From: Bradyrhizobium sp. AZCC 1719
GTDB lineage: Bacteria > Pseudomonadota > Alphaproteobacteria > Rhizobiales > Xanthobacteraceae
Direction of reading: 5' to 3'
Assembly: GCF_036924525.1 (NCBI RefSeq)
Contig: NZ_JAZHRU010000001.1
Span: 5,733,001 to 5,797,000 of the forward strand
DNA length: 64,000 nucleotides
Below, piece by piece: positions 51,697-60,399 of the stretch (position 1 is its first letter; each line of letters begins with the position of its first letter). The notes below the pieces were generated by a model, which saw nothing but the letters and a program-made list of their open reading frames with translations, was not told the DNA's origin and did not search any database. A program made the position numbers and the translations under genes.

Positions 51697-52821
51697 ATGC
51701 AATCCACGCCAACACTGAAAGAGGCTGATCCGCACGACGTTTTTGCGATCGAAACGGTGCTGGCCGCGCACGCCCACAAGGCGCCGCCGCTGGCCCACGA
51801 TCCGGCCACCGCTCCCGTAGCGCCGCAAGTCCATCCGGCAGCGCCGCAGGTTCATGTCGCGCCGCAAGTTGACGTCGCGGCAAAGCCGCAAGTCCAAGTC
51901 GCGGCACCGCCGCAAGTCCAAGCTGCGGCCAAGCCGCAAGTTCAAGCCGCGGCCAAGCCGCAGATTCACGTCGCGCCCGCGATTTCGATCAGCGCGCCGA
52001 CCCCGCAGGTCGAACCGACGTTTCGCGCCACCGACATGCGCGATGTCCAGATGCGCGATGTCCAAGTCGACAACATCAGACCGGGCGAGGAGATCAAGCT
52101 GGGTGGCCTGAACGCCGCCGGCGAGCGGCCAATGGCCAAGTGGACGAAGCGCGTGGTGATGGCGCTGTTGGCCCTTGTCGGCGCCATTGCTGCTGCCGCC
52201 TGGCAGCATTATGGCGATCAGGCCAAGGCGATGGCTGCCGAGTGGGCGCCGCCCTTCGTGCTGGCTGCCTTGCCTTCGGCGGCCAAGCCCGCCGTGGCCG
52301 AGCAACCGGGCACGCCGGCCGCTTCAGACGCAGCAACCGATCAGGCCGCAGCGGAGCCGGCGGCAACGGCAGCACCGGCTCAACCCGAACCCACAGCTAC
52401 TGCCGCGGCTACTCCCTCCGCGGAATCGACCCAGTTGCAATCGATGGCGCAGGATCTCGCCGCGATGGGCCAGCAGGTCGAGGAGCTGAAGGCGACTATC
52501 GCGCAGCTCAAGGCAAGCCAGGCGCAAATGGCGCGGGAATTTGCCAAGGCTGCCGAAATGAAGGCTTCGGAAGCGAGGGCTGCTGAGGTCCGACCCGAAC
52601 AGAATTTTCGCCCGAGGGTAACAGCCGCGCCGCCGCCCCGATCCGCGAATGCGCCTGTCGCGCCTGTCCGGAAGCCGAAGCCGGCTTACTATCCACCGGC
52701 TCAAGCCGCCTATGTCCCCCCTCCGCCGCCAGCCGCCGCCCCCGCGCCGCCGGCACCGCCGCAGCAAACCATGGCTGACGACGGCGCGCCGGTGGTCCGC
52801 CCGCCGATGCCGCTGCGGTAA
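51697..52821 (+). CDS. TolA-like single-pass membrane protein with PQVQ repeats
   Basis: 374 residues from the ATG at 51697. Residues 40-100 contain about eight repeats of the type APQVHVAPQVDVAAKPQVQ. A single TM helix lies near 150-168 (VVMALLALVGAIAAAAW). Then come an Ala/Pro-rich linker, a coiled coil (QSMAQDLAAMGQQVEELKAT, IAQLKASQAQMAREFAKAAE) and a proline-rich tail (YVPPPPPAAAPAPPAPP). The layout suggests a cytoplasmic N-terminus and periplasm-spanning C-terminus. I recognise no domain. Function unknown. Confidence 0.75.
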   Translation: MQSTPTLKEADPHDVFAIETVLAAHAHKAPPLAHDPATAPVAPQVHPAAPQVHVAPQVDVAAKPQVQVAAPPQVQAAAKPQVQAAAKPQIHVAPAISISAPTPQVEPTFRATDMRDVQMRDVQVDNIRPGEEIKLGGLNAAGERPMAKWTKRVVMALLALVGAIAAAAWQHYGDQAKAMAAEWAPPFVLAALPSAAKPAVAEQPGTPAASDAATDQAAAEPAATAAPAQPEPTATAAATPSAESTQLQSMAQDLAAMGQQVEELKATIAQLKASQAQMAREFAKAAEMKASEARAAEVRPEQNFRPRVTAAPPPRSANAPVAPVRKPKPAYYPPAQAAYVPPPPPAAAPAPPAPPQQTMADDGAPVVRPPMPLR

Positions 52822-52878
52822 GTAACTGCGTGTCCCGGATGCCGCGCGCTGTGCCGCGCGGCATCCGAGACAAATCCG

Positions 52879-53064
52879 CTAGCTCTGATGCGGGCCTCGC
52901 ATCAGCTTCATGGCGTCTTCGATATGACGCCATTCCTTGGCTTCCTCGATGTCACCGCTGCTCTCGCAAGCCTGTGCATTGTGTGCGGCTTGCGCGATCG
53001 CGGTGAGGCCGTGCTTCTCCATCATCTGACGTGCAATCGTGTGGATCTGCATTTCCGACATCAT
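52879..53064 (-). CDS. small hypothetical protein (61 aa)
   Basis: ATG at 53064 preceded by GGGAGAGCGAC. Sequence MMSEMQIHTIARQMMEKHGL, TAIAQAAHNAQACESSGDIE, EAKEWRHIEDAMKLMRGPHQS. Helical and soluble, a pattern I associate with short uncharacterised Bradyrhizobium proteins. An exact EcfG promoter 66 bases upstream implies stress induction. Confidence 0.75.
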   Translation of the reverse strand: MMSEMQIHTIARQMMEKHGLTAIAQAAHNAQACESSGDIEEAKEWRHIEDAMKLMRGPHQS

Positions 53065-53129
53065 GTCGCTCTCCCGGGGTTGCATTCGTCCTCGCCGCAG
53101 CGATTCGAATGTCGCGGCTTCCTCGTCAA

Positions 53130-53155
53130 AACGGCCGAACCGAAAATCTCGTTCC
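53130..53155 (-). promoter_or_regulatory. EcfG (general stress sigma factor) promoter
   Basis: On the - strand GGAAC (53155-53151), 17-base spacer, CGTT (53133-53130). Exact consensus; leader to the 61-residue gene about 58 bases. Confidence 0.7.
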
Positions 53156-53323
53156 TCCTGCCGCAGTAGATAATTTTAGGACAAGCCTTGGGACCTCTTG
53201 GGATCGCGGTTCCACTCGAGGCCGCTCGCCCCCGTAGTATCCCGCCCCGCAATCTCCCCGAATATCAAGCCGGTCTTCCGCCTGATATTTTTTCAGCGTG
53301 AATCGCAATCGCGGGAGTCGGAC

Positions 53324-53557
53324 ATGGCACTGGTCTATTTCCACTGCTCCAATTCCGAGGGCGCACGCATCGTTCAGCGTGGCCTTGCCGTCGGAAATCT
53401 GGCCGAAGCGCGTGACCACGCCGCCCGTGTCGTGCAGTCGCTGATTACGGCGCAGTGCCCGGAAGACTGGCGCGACTGGACGCTGCATGCGAGCGACGAT
53501 CTCAACGTCGAAATCTTCGCCCTGCCGTTTTCGTCCGTGCTCGGCAAGCCGCATTGA
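53324..53557 (+). CDS. DUF6894-like protein (cassette copy 2, first gene)
   Basis: 77 residues from the ATG at 53324 after GCGGGAGTCGGAC. Same length and motif order as the protein at 50327: ALVYFHCSNSEGARIVQRG, LAEARDHAARVVQSLI, PEDWRDWTLHASDDLNVEIF, LPFSSVLGKPH. Ten bases after its stop begins the second small gene of the cassette. Confidence 0.8.
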   Translation: MALVYFHCSNSEGARIVQRGLAVGNLAEARDHAARVVQSLITAQCPEDWRDWTLHASDDLNVEIFALPFSSVLGKPH

Positions 53558-53566
53558 GAGGTCGCC

Positions 53567-53725
53567 ATGTTGGCCATGCAATCGCTTCTTCGATACCTGA
53601 ACCAGGTCGCCGCGCGATTGCAGGTTCTGCTCGACCTTGCCCGCAACCCCTATCGTCCCGAGCTGCACTACATGCGCGGCCCCGGCCCGAAATGGCACGC
53701 GAAGCATCAAGGCGGCGCCATCTGA
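53567..53725 (+). CDS. small basic protein with YRPExHYMRGPGPKWHA motif (cassette copy 2, second gene)
   Basis: 52 residues, ATG at 53567 after GAGAGGTCGCC. Begins MLAMQSLLRYLNQVAARLQV, then LLDLARNPYRPELHYMRGPG and PKWHAKHQGGAI. Shares the NPYRPExHYMRGPGPKWHA core with the copy at 50570; the helical N-terminus is diverged. Unknown function; the constant pairing with a DUF6894-like gene suggests a common role. Confidence 0.7.
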   Translation: MLAMQSLLRYLNQVAARLQVLLDLARNPYRPELHYMRGPGPKWHAKHQGGAI

Positions 53726-53736
53726 TGGTCTTGTAA

Positions 53737-53820
53737 GATGGGCAAAGCGAAGCGTGCCCACCGTTAGTGCGCCGCCGCGGCGATGTGGTGGGCACGGCGC
53801 AAGCGCGCCTTTGCCCACCT
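53737..53820. repeat. REP-like inverted pair (gatgggcaaagc...tttgcccacc)
   Basis: Arms atgggcaaagcgaagcgtgcccacc and ggtgggcacggcgcaagcgcgcctttgccca with about 30 bases between. A common rhizobial dispersed repeat, here between the convergent cassette and SDR gene. Confidence 0.78.
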
Positions 53821-53828
53821 ACAAGCCC

Positions 53829-54617
53829 CTACAAATCCCCCAACTCCGGCGGCTCGAACCAGTTCGTCAGCGACAGGCCGCCGTCGACCACGATCGCCGC
53901 GCCCGTGACATAGGCCGATATCCGGTTCGACAGCACCGCCAGCGCCAGCGGCGCAAGGTCTTCGGCCTGGCCGAGCCGGCCGAGCGGAATGTGTCTTGCG
54001 AGCGCGGGATCGGCGACGAAGCCGCCGGCCGCAATCGCGCCCGGCACAAGCGCGTTGACGCGAATGTTGAAGCGGCCGAACGTCTTGGCCAATTCCTTCA
54101 CCAGCATCGAAAGCCCCGCCTTCGCCGTCGAGTAATGCGGCAGGTTGCGCGGCGTGCCGGCATGCAGCGAGGTCAGCAGCAGGAACGAGCCAGGCTGTTT
54201 TTCCGCGATCAGCTTGCGCGCCAGTTCGCGGCAGAGGTGGAATCCGGCGTCCAGATTCACCGCGTGCATCTGCGCCCAAATCTCCGTGGTGACGCCGAGC
54301 GCATGATCGGCCTCGCGCCGCGGCGGCGAGGCGCTGTGCACGAAATGCGTGACGCGCCCGACGGCAGACGCGGCGTCAGCCAGCAGCGCCTCGCGCGCCG
54401 CGGGATCGGCGAGATCGCCGACCCAGGGCACGGCCAGTTCCGGCCGCGGCGACGCTTTGGCTGCCGCCGTGACCGTGTCCCGGTTGACATCGGCAAACAC
54501 CGTGCGGACGCCCTCGCCCACCAGTGCCTGCGCAATCGCGCGGCCGATCCCGTTGCCCGCGCCGGTGACGAGCGCGGCCTCGCGCGCGGGATCGAATGGC
54601 GTACCCAACAGGCTCAT
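53829..54617 (-). CDS. SDR family oxidoreductase
   Basis: 262 residues from the ATG at 54617 (GGAGACGCGAAC before it). Rossmann motif ALVTGAGNGIGRAIAQAL; the usual NNAG is HSAS (VHSASPPRR), an altered form. Catalytic serine in LLTSLHAG and Y-x-x-x-K in HYSTAKAGLS. The end IVVDGGLSLTNWF is typical. Substrate unknown; the divergent NNAG site may reflect specialised activity. Confidence 0.9.
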   Translation of the reverse strand: MSLLGTPFDPAREAALVTGAGNGIGRAIAQALVGEGVRTVFADVNRDTVTAAAKASPRPELAVPWVGDLADPAAREALLADAASAVGRVTHFVHSASPPRREADHALGVTTEIWAQMHAVNLDAGFHLCRELARKLIAEKQPGSFLLLTSLHAGTPRNLPHYSTAKAGLSMLVKELAKTFGRFNIRVNALVPGAIAAGGFVADPALARHIPLGRLGQAEDLAPLALAVLSNRISAYVTGAAIVVDGGLSLTNWFEPPELGDL

Positions 54618-54770
54618 GTTCGCGTCTCCCATCGAAACAGGCATAGCCAATTCTACAGACCGAGCGCATCTTGCGCTGTATCAATTCGGCGCACTATCTG
54701 CATCGCTAAGTTGCTTCCACCTTATTGGGAACCGTCCTAAGCTCCCTCCATAACCGGCGGGCTCACCGTG

Positions 54771-55202
54771 ATGCAAACCGGCGTTCGAAAAGTCGCCCAT
54801 GTCCTGGAACGCCTTGGGCTTGCCATGGCCGGCGCCGCAAGCGGGCTGTTTGTCGCCGCTCTGGTAGGGACGAGCCACGCTGCACTCACCAATCAGGCGT
54901 TCCTGCTGCTGATGATGGTCGGTGGCGCCATCGGCTTTTATCTCGGAATCGATACGCCGCTGCGCTTCACCGCATCGAACGGCCGGCCTCCCGATGACGC
55001 CTGGGTCGACGGAGTGGATACGCCGGAACTGCTCAGCTCGATCGGGACCTTCCTCGCGGCGCTCTCGGCGTTCGCCTGCGTCGGCCTGATCGTGCTGCGC
55101 CACGATCCGCATTTGGCATGGATTTGGATGATCATGGCCGGATGGGTGGTCGGCGTCGCCATGCAGATCACCGCCGGCACGATTGCCCGCCTGCGCCGCT
55201 GA
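54771..55202 (+). CDS. hypothetical inner-membrane protein
   Basis: 143 residues from the ATG at 54771; a GTG immediately upstream is equally possible. Four hydrophobic segments: LAMAGAASGLFVAALVG, FLLLMMVGGAIGFYLGI, LSSIGTFLAALSAFACVGLI and WIWMIMAGWVVGVAMQ. No family recognised. It is convergent with the small membrane gene at 55220. Confidence 0.7.
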   Translation: MQTGVRKVAHVLERLGLAMAGAASGLFVAALVGTSHAALTNQAFLLLMMVGGAIGFYLGIDTPLRFTASNGRPPDDAWVDGVDTPELLSSIGTFLAALSAFACVGLIVLRHDPHLAWIWMIMAGWVVGVAMQITAGTIARLRR

Positions 55203-55219
55203 TCGCGGTCCGTCCGACC

Positions 55220-55459
55220 TCAGCTCTCTTCTTCCAGTGTCAACACCAAACCGGTCAGCGCTGCGCCGATGCCGAACATTAGCCCGTAGGTCGTCACCAG
55301 CATCACCGTGGTCTGAACAGGTGCGTCGCTCTTGGCGACGAGGTCTCTGACATGGAAGGCATCGATGAGGCCGAGCAACAGGACCAGCGTTAGTCCAAGC
55401 GCCACGCCCATCAAAAAATGGGTGAGCAGCGCATTGAAGAGTGACTTTTCCCGACGCAT
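55220..55459 (-). CDS. small two-helix membrane protein
   Basis: 79 residues from the ATG at 55459, which has GAGAGG ten bases before it. The open frame reaches 55519, but that start lies inside an exact EcfG promoter (55494-55519), so translation must begin later: 55459, or 55480 almost leaderless. Two TM helices: FLMGVALGLTLVLLLGLIDA and VMLVTTYGLMFGIGAALTGL. Ends LEEES. Function unknown, probably stress-induced. Confidence 0.75.
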   Translation of the reverse strand: MRREKSLFNALLTHFLMGVALGLTLVLLLGLIDAFHVRDLVAKSDAPVQTTVMLVTTYGLMFGIGAALTGLVLTLEEES

Positions 55460-55493
55460 GGAGGTCGTGCCTCTCGGCATGATGCCAAGCCAA

Positions 55494-55519
55494 CGCACGG
55501 CCGAAGAAACTGGTTCCAT
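55494..55519 (-). promoter_or_regulatory. EcfG (general stress sigma factor) promoter
   Basis: On the - strand GGAAC (55519-55515), 17-base spacer, CGTT (55497-55494). Exact consensus. It settles the start of the small membrane gene at 55459 or 55480. Confidence 0.75.
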
Positions 55520-55676
55520 ATCCGAGAATAGAATTCGCCTTGCGCTGCAGCGCGTCGGCGGCCTTCAGGCGTTAGCAGAACGTTAAGCAAGTGCCGGTAC
55601 GTCCATCAGCATTCCCAAAAAATTCCACAGTCCTTTTTAGGAAGAACGCATCGTTTTCGACAAAGGAGAATTTCCC

Positions 55677-55928
55677 ATGCGGTTAGGGCAAGCGATCTTC
55701 TTCGGTTCGGCGGCCGCCCTCCTCACTTTGGCAGCGCCGACGCTCGCCAGGAACTCCAACACGAATTCCCAACCGGCAAAGACGAGCGAAGCGCCCGCTT
55801 CCGCCTCCTGCCATGCCTATCAGCAGGCGGCCGACGGCTCGTGGACGCAACTGCCCTGTCAGGAAATGGGTTCAAAGGCGCCGCAGCCAAAATCCGCATC
55901 GAAGAATGCGGAAGAGGAGACGCGCTGA
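55677..55928 (+). CDS. small exported hypothetical protein
   Basis: 83 residues, ATG at 55677 after AAAGGAGAATTTCCC. Signal peptide MRLGQAIFFGSAAALLTLAA with cleavage near LARN. Mature part polar with two cysteines (SCHAYQQAADGSWTQLPCQE), likely a disulfide, and a charged tail ending NAEEETR. A pattern of small rhizobial periplasmic proteins; function unknown. Confidence 0.78.
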   Translation: MRLGQAIFFGSAAALLTLAAPTLARNSNTNSQPAKTSEAPASASCHAYQQAADGSWTQLPCQEMGSKAPQPKSASKNAEEETR

Positions 55929-55962
55929 GTGCTTAGAGTCCGTTTGAGACCGCCTCAAACCG

Positions 55963-55988
55963 CCACCCCGTTTCAAACGGTCTCTTAG
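55963..55988 (+). repeat. direct repeat flanking the VOC gene, left copy
   Basis: ccaccccgtttcaaacggtctcttag; the right copy at 56665-56691 differs by one added T. Confidence 0.8.
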
Positions 55989-56153
55989 GCTGCTGACGGC
56001 GGCTTTCGCGGGCGACCCGGCCCGGGTTGACGACCCAATCGTGTTTAGCGAGAACGCGGCCGACCGTGAGGGGATGGACCTCGGACAGGCGGGTCGGCCT
56101 CGGACGCGCTCGCTGACATTGGTCGCTCTTCGCCATTTGTCTTCGCATTGCGC

Positions 56154-56591
56154 TCAGCTGAGTTCTTGGGCGAGTCCGATGAGAAGCCCTTCAGGCCCAC
56201 GGATGTAGCAGAGCCGATACGCGTCTTTATACCGGACTACTTCGCCTACGAGCTGCGCGCCGCGCGTGCGCAGCCTTTCAAGCGTCTCGTCGATGTCGTC
56301 CACGGCGAACATGACGCGGAGGTAGCCTAGGGCGTTGACCGGGGCCTTCCGGTGATCTGCGACGACAGGCGGCGTGAGGAAGCGGGAGAGCTCGAGCCGG
56401 CTGTGGCCGTCCGGTGTGCGCATCATGGCAATCTCGACACGCTGATTGCCCAGTCCAGTGACACGTCCGGCCCATTCTCCTTCGATCGTGGCCCGCCCTT
56501 CGAGCTCGAGGCCGAGTTCGCGAAAGAAATCAATCGTCCCTCCGAGGTCTTCGACGACGATTCCTACGTTGTCCATCCGCTTGAGCGCCAT
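56154..56591 (-). CDS. VOC family (glyoxalase/dioxygenase fold) protein
   Basis: 145 residues from the ATG at 56591. Two beta-alpha-beta-beta-beta modules: RMDNVGIVVEDLGGTIDFFR, LGNQRVEIAMMRTPDGHSRL, then YLRVMFAVDDIDETLERLRT and YRLCYIRGPEGLLIGLAQEL. The usual metal-ligand positions (H/E at strand starts) are present only in part: N for the first histidine, E in RLELS, and E in PEG. The enzyme could therefore act differently from glyoxalase I. The gene lies between 26-base direct repeats. Confidence 0.85.
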   Translation of the reverse strand: MALKRMDNVGIVVEDLGGTIDFFRELGLELEGRATIEGEWAGRVTGLGNQRVEIAMMRTPDGHSRLELSRFLTPPVVADHRKAPVNALGYLRVMFAVDDIDETLERLRTRGAQLVGEVVRYKDAYRLCYIRGPEGLLIGLAQELS

Positions 56592-56664
56592 GTTTCCCAA
56601 TCTCCAAGGTGTCGTTCCAATCTAAAAGGTGTCGCCTAGTCTAACAACGGACGCTTGAGGTGCC

Positions 56665-56691
56665 CCACCCCGTTTTCAAACGGTCTCTTAG
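56665..56691 (+). repeat. direct repeat flanking the VOC gene, right copy
   Basis: ccaccccgttttcaaacggtctcttag; see the left copy at 55963. Same orientation, about 700 bases apart. Confidence 0.8.
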
Positions 56692-57302
56692 CCGGTGACT
56701 GGAGGAGCCGGCCCCCGGGTGAAATCCGCCGTGGGCAAATCACTTCGGATTTTCAGAAATGATGTCAAGCCTGGGAATCAAAAATATTTCGCTTAACGCG
56801 AGGGGCAAATCAGTCGCATAACTCCGCCCGTCTCACCCATTGAGGGGCGCTCGCGATCGTCACGAACGTGCGGTGAGATGCGATGGACGCTGAATGCGCA
56901 AGACGTAGGCGCAGGATCCGCCTTCGCTAAAGCTTCGGCGGACCGGTACCAAACCCGGCGAAGCCTCTTGGCGAAGACGGGAGCGTACGGCGAAGTCGTG
57001 TGGTTCGGGCGCCGCGGTGCTGGCGTTAAGTCGGCGGGAATTATCCCGTCGGCGACGGAGGCAAAAGAGCCGTTCTCCGAGAAGAGCACGAAGTAAGCCG
57101 TAAAGCCATTGCGCAGGGAAGGCCGGGATGCTCCCGCTGTACCTGTATGCTCGTGTGCGTTTCCTTTATGCGCAATTGCACACGAGACCGCGGGTGCAGC
57201 GAGCACCCGGTCTTCCCTGCGCCCTCAGTTTGGAGAGGGCGGAAAGTTGAGAGCAAACCTCGGGCGCGAATGCGTCGCGAGATCGTTGTCACATATTCCG
57301 TT
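56692..57302. other. gene-free region with decayed repeat-type sequence
   Basis: About 610 bases. Short frames on both strands contain phrases (FAKASADRYQT; AGKTGCSLHPRSRVQ) I associate with fragments that recur in Bradyrhizobium genomes and are often mis-annotated as proteins. The segment gtgcgtttcctttatgcgca to gcgagcacccggtcttccct includes a possible stem. I see no functional gene. Confidence 0.5.
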
Positions 57303-57406
57303 GTCGTCACCCGCGAAGGCGGGTGACCCAGTATTCCAGAGACAGCAGTGATAGAACCGACAGGCCGCGGCGTACTGGATACCCCGCCTTCGCGGGGGAT
57401 GACGAT
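57303..57406. repeat. REP-like inverted pair (gtcgtcacccgcgaaggcggg...ccccgccttcgcgggggatgac)
   Basis: Outer arms TCGTCACCCGCGAAGGCGGG and CCCGCCTTCGCGGGGGATGA complement each other, and each contains its own small hairpin. Ends next to the stop of the NmrA-like gene on the - strand and may act as its transcript end. Confidence 0.85.
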
Positions 57407-57407
57407 C

Positions 57408-58157
57408 TCACGTAGCCGCCCCACTCAGCCAATCGTCGAAACGCGTCGGCATGATCCGCGCGCCGTCGTCCGGCACCAGCGTGCGCAACGCGAGTGGCGC
57501 GCCGAAATATGGCACGTCCACGCCTGCCACGATCTTGCTGGCATCGCCCTGCTTGCGGAGCCAGCGGCCGACGAAATCCGCGAGCGGCGCCGCTTCGGGA
57601 CCCGCGACCTCGCATATGCCGTTGGCAGGCTCGCCAAGCGTCACGTCGGCCAGCGCTTCCGCGACCTCGTCGGACAACAACGGCTGCATCAACTGGCTGG
57701 AAACGTGAACCTCGCCGTCCCTGCGCCCGGAATCCGCGATCGCGCCGACGAATTCGAAGAACTGGGTAGCGCGCAGGATCGTGTAGGCCAGCCCGGAATT
57801 TTCGATCAGCCGCTCCTGCGCCAGCTTGGCGCGGAAATACCCGCTGCTCTCGAGCCGGTCGGTGCCGACGATCGACAGCGCAATGCAGTGCCGCACACCG
57901 GCCTGTTTCGCCGCCGCAATCAGGTTGCGTGTTCCGCTCTCGAAGAAGTGCAGCACCGCCTTGTCCTCGAACGAGGGCGAATTCGAGACGTCGACGACAA
58001 TGTCGGCTCCCACGAGCGCCGGTTGCAGCCCCTCCCCGGTCACGGCGTTGATCCCCCTGCTCGGGGACGCCTGCAGCACCTCATGACCGCGCGAGGCGAG
58101 CAACGGGGCCAATTTCGAACCGATCAGACCTGTACCGCCGATAATGACGATCTTCAT
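57408..58157 (-). CDS. NmrA-like SDR (atypical NAD(P)-binding protein)
   Basis: 249 residues from the ATG at 58157 (GAGCGAGGAA before it). N-terminal cofactor motif IVIIGGTGLIGSKLAPLLAS (GxxGxxG). No Y-x-x-x-K active site of classical SDRs is evident; YFRAKLAQE has the tyrosine and lysine in an extended-SDR position. C-terminal half includes YTILRATQFFEF, typical of the NmrA/YcnD group. Probably an NAD(P)-dependent redox sensor or quinone-type reductase. Confidence 0.87.
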   Translation of the reverse strand: MKIVIIGGTGLIGSKLAPLLASRGHEVLQASPSRGINAVTGEGLQPALVGADIVVDVSNSPSFEDKAVLHFFESGTRNLIAAAKQAGVRHCIALSIVGTDRLESSGYFRAKLAQERLIENSGLAYTILRATQFFEFVGAIADSGRRDGEVHVSSQLMQPLLSDEVAEALADVTLGEPANGICEVAGPEAAPLADFVGRWLRKQGDASKIVAGVDVPYFGAPLALRTLVPDDGARIMPTRFDDWLSGAAT

Positions 58158-58317
58158 TTCCTCGCTCCTTGTCGCTAAGGCCGCGGCACCACCCGCCATC
58201 GCCAAGACCAACTGGAACGGGCCGGCGTGACACGTGCAACCGTAACCCTGGATTAATTTGCACCACCTATACTGGCAGTCCGCACATCCGTTACCAGCGC
58301 AAATGGCCTAAAATCCC

Positions 58318-60399
58318 ATGAAAATCGGTACCCTCCTCACCGCTGCCATCGTTTCGCTTTCCGCCGTCGGCGGCGGGCTCGCCGTCTATGTGGCGGTTTC
58401 GAAGTACCAGACCATGGACAAGGTCTCGGTCGCGCAGACCCGGCTGGAGGTGGTGCGCGCGGTCGGCGACATCCCGCGCTACATGAATCCCGAGCGCGGC
58501 TTTGCCACCAACATCATGTTCGGACCTCCTGCCGTGGATCCGAAACTGCTCACCGAACTCGACAAATATCGCAAGAACACCGATGGGGCGCGCGACAAGA
58601 TGAACCGGGTCAAGGCGACCCTGGCGGGCGCGATCGAAGACAGTGCTGCCGTCGGAAGCAGCATCGATGCCCTGAATACCCAGTTCGCCGCGCTGCGCGC
58701 AGCCATCGACAAGGCCCTCACCGGTCCGCCGGAAGCCCGCCGCGATGCGGCCAAAAAAATCGTCTCCGACAACTCCGTCTTCAACAAGGCTGTCACGACG
58801 CTGCTCGACGAGCAGGTGCGCAAGATCGCGCTGCTCGACGGCACGGCCTACCGGCAGGCAAGCTACGCCAATATCGCCTGGACGCTACGCGACGTCGGTG
58901 GTCTCAACTCCAGCCTGCACAAGAATCTCATCGGTGCCAACCGGGTAGCCACTGAAGCCGAGAAGATGGAGATCAGCCGCTCGCAGGGGCGAAACGATCA
59001 GATTTTGATGTCGCTGCAGGAATTGCGCGGCAATCCCTCTACGCCGGCCAATGTGGCCGCGGCGCTCGACAAGATGAACGCGGCCTATGTCGATCGCTTC
59101 GGCAAAGAGCTGAAGCTCGTCAAGGATGGCGCCATCAGCGGCAAATATGAACATGATATGGAGACCTACTACGCAGAGACGCAACTCGGTCTTGCGTCCA
59201 TCATCACGGTCCGCGACGCGTTCTACGACAACGCTGAACAGGTGCTCGGTGAGGCCTATTCCTCCGCGAGCTTCAGCTTCCTGATCGCGCTGGCGGGCCT
59301 GATCGCGGTTGTCGCCGCCAGCGCTACGCTGATCGTGATGGTGCGCCGCCGCGTCTGTAAGCCGATCGTCGACCTCACCGCCACCATGTCGCGGCTGGCC
59401 AGCGGCGACGTATCCGGTGAAATCGCCGGCGCCGGCCGCGGCGACGAGATCGGCGCGATGGCGTCAGCCGTGCGCGTCTTCAAGGACAGCATGATCGAGG
59501 CGGAACGTCTTGCCGCCGAGAAGGCCGCCGAGAACGACGGCAAGATGCGCCGCGCCCAGGTGCTCGACGAACTCACCCGCGTGTTCGAAGCCAAGGTCAC
59601 CGAACTCGTGGGCGGACTTTCGGCCGCCTCGTCCGTCATGGAAGACACCGCGCAGTCGATGTCGTCGACGGCGACCGCCACCAACCGCCAGGCGGCGATC
59701 GTCGCCGCTGCTTCCGAGCAGACCTCGGCTAACGTGCAGACGGTTGCCAGCGCCACCGAAGAATTGACCTCCTCGATCTCCGAGATCGGCCGCCAGGTCG
59801 CGCAATCGACCGAAATCGCCGCCCGCGCCGTCGATAATGCGCGGCGCACCGGCGAGACCGCCCGCTCGCTTGCTGAGGGCGCGCAGAAGATCGGCGACGT
59901 CGTGACACTGATCCAGAGCATTGCCGCGCAGACCAACCTCTTGGCGCTGAACGCGACCATCGAAGCCGCGCGCGCCGGCGATGCCGGCCGTGGCTTTGCG
60001 GTCGTCGCTTCCGAAGTCAAATCGCTGGCCGGCCAGACTGCCAAGGCGACCACCGAAATCTCCGAGCAGATCGCGTCCATTCAGGCGGCGAGCGATCAGA
60101 CCGTGACGGCGATCCAGAACGTCGCGAACGTGATCGCCGAGATCGACCAGATCGGAACCGCGATTGCCGCCGCGATCGAGGAACAGGGCTCCGCGACCAA
60201 GGAAATCTCCCGCAGCGTGCAGGAAGCCGCGCGCGGCACCCAGGAGGTCAATTCCAACATCACCGGCGTCCAGAAGGCCGCCGACGATACCGGCGCTGCC
60301 GCCAATCAGGTGCTCGGCGCGGCCGAGCAATTGTCCTCGCAGTCCAAGGATCTCGCCGGGCAGGTCAACCGCTTCCTCTCGGAGGTGCGGGCGGCGTAA
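58318..60399 (+). CDS. methyl-accepting chemotaxis protein
   Basis: 693 residues. TM1 at about 5-27, a large periplasmic helical ligand domain (residues 30-312), TM2 at about 316-340, HAMP (about 342-395), then the signalling domain with the hairpin tip ([40 protein letters not shown]). No C-terminal CheR-tethering pentapeptide. The periplasmic domain ([20 protein letters not shown] at its start) is not a family I can name; it is all-helical and might be a nitrate/acid-type four-helix sensor. No other che gene lies nearby. Confidence 0.95.
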   Translation: MKIGTLLTAAIVSLSAVGGGLAVYVAVSKYQTMDKVSVAQTRLEVVRAVGDIPRYMNPERGFATNIMFGPPAVDPKLLTELDKYRKNTDGARDKMNRVKATLAGAIEDSAAVGSSIDALNTQFAALRAAIDKALTGPPEARRDAAKKIVSDNSVFNKAVTTLLDEQVRKIALLDGTAYRQASYANIAWTLRDVGGLNSSLHKNLIGANRVATEAEKMEISRSQGRNDQILMSLQELRGNPSTPANVAAALDKMNAAYVDRFGKELKLVKDGAISGKYEHDMETYYAETQLGLASIITVRDAFYDNAEQVLGEAYSSASFSFLIALAGLIAVVAASATLIVMVRRRVCKPIVDLTATMSRLASGDVSGEIAGAGRGDEIGAMASAVRVFKDSMIEAERLAAEKAAENDGKMRRAQVLDELTRVFEAKVTELVGGLSAASSVMEDTAQSMSSTATATNRQAAIVAAASEQTSANVQTVASATEELTSSISEIGRQVAQSTEIAARAVDNARRTGETARSLAEGAQKIGDVVTLIQSIAAQTNLLALNATIEAARAGDAGRGFAVVASEVKSLAGQTAKATTEISEQIASIQAASDQTVTAIQNVANVIAEIDQIGTAIAAAIEEQGSATKEISRSVQEAARGTQEVNSNITGVQKAADDTGAAANQVLGAAEQLSSQSKDLAGQVNRFLSEVRAA

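Noticed and set aside
55933..56148. A 71-codon - strand frame between the small exported gene and the VOC gene
   Set aside because: It ends inside the direct repeat, has no ribosome binding site, and its sequence is arginine-rich without similarity to a known family.
56878..57096. A 72-codon + strand frame (FAKASADRYQT...)
   Set aside because: Resembles recurrent decayed repeat sequence rather than a gene; no ribosome binding site.
59464..60330. A 288-codon - strand frame opposite the chemoreceptor
   Set aside because: Gly/Arg/Asp-rich shadow; the chemoreceptor signalling domain is unambiguous.
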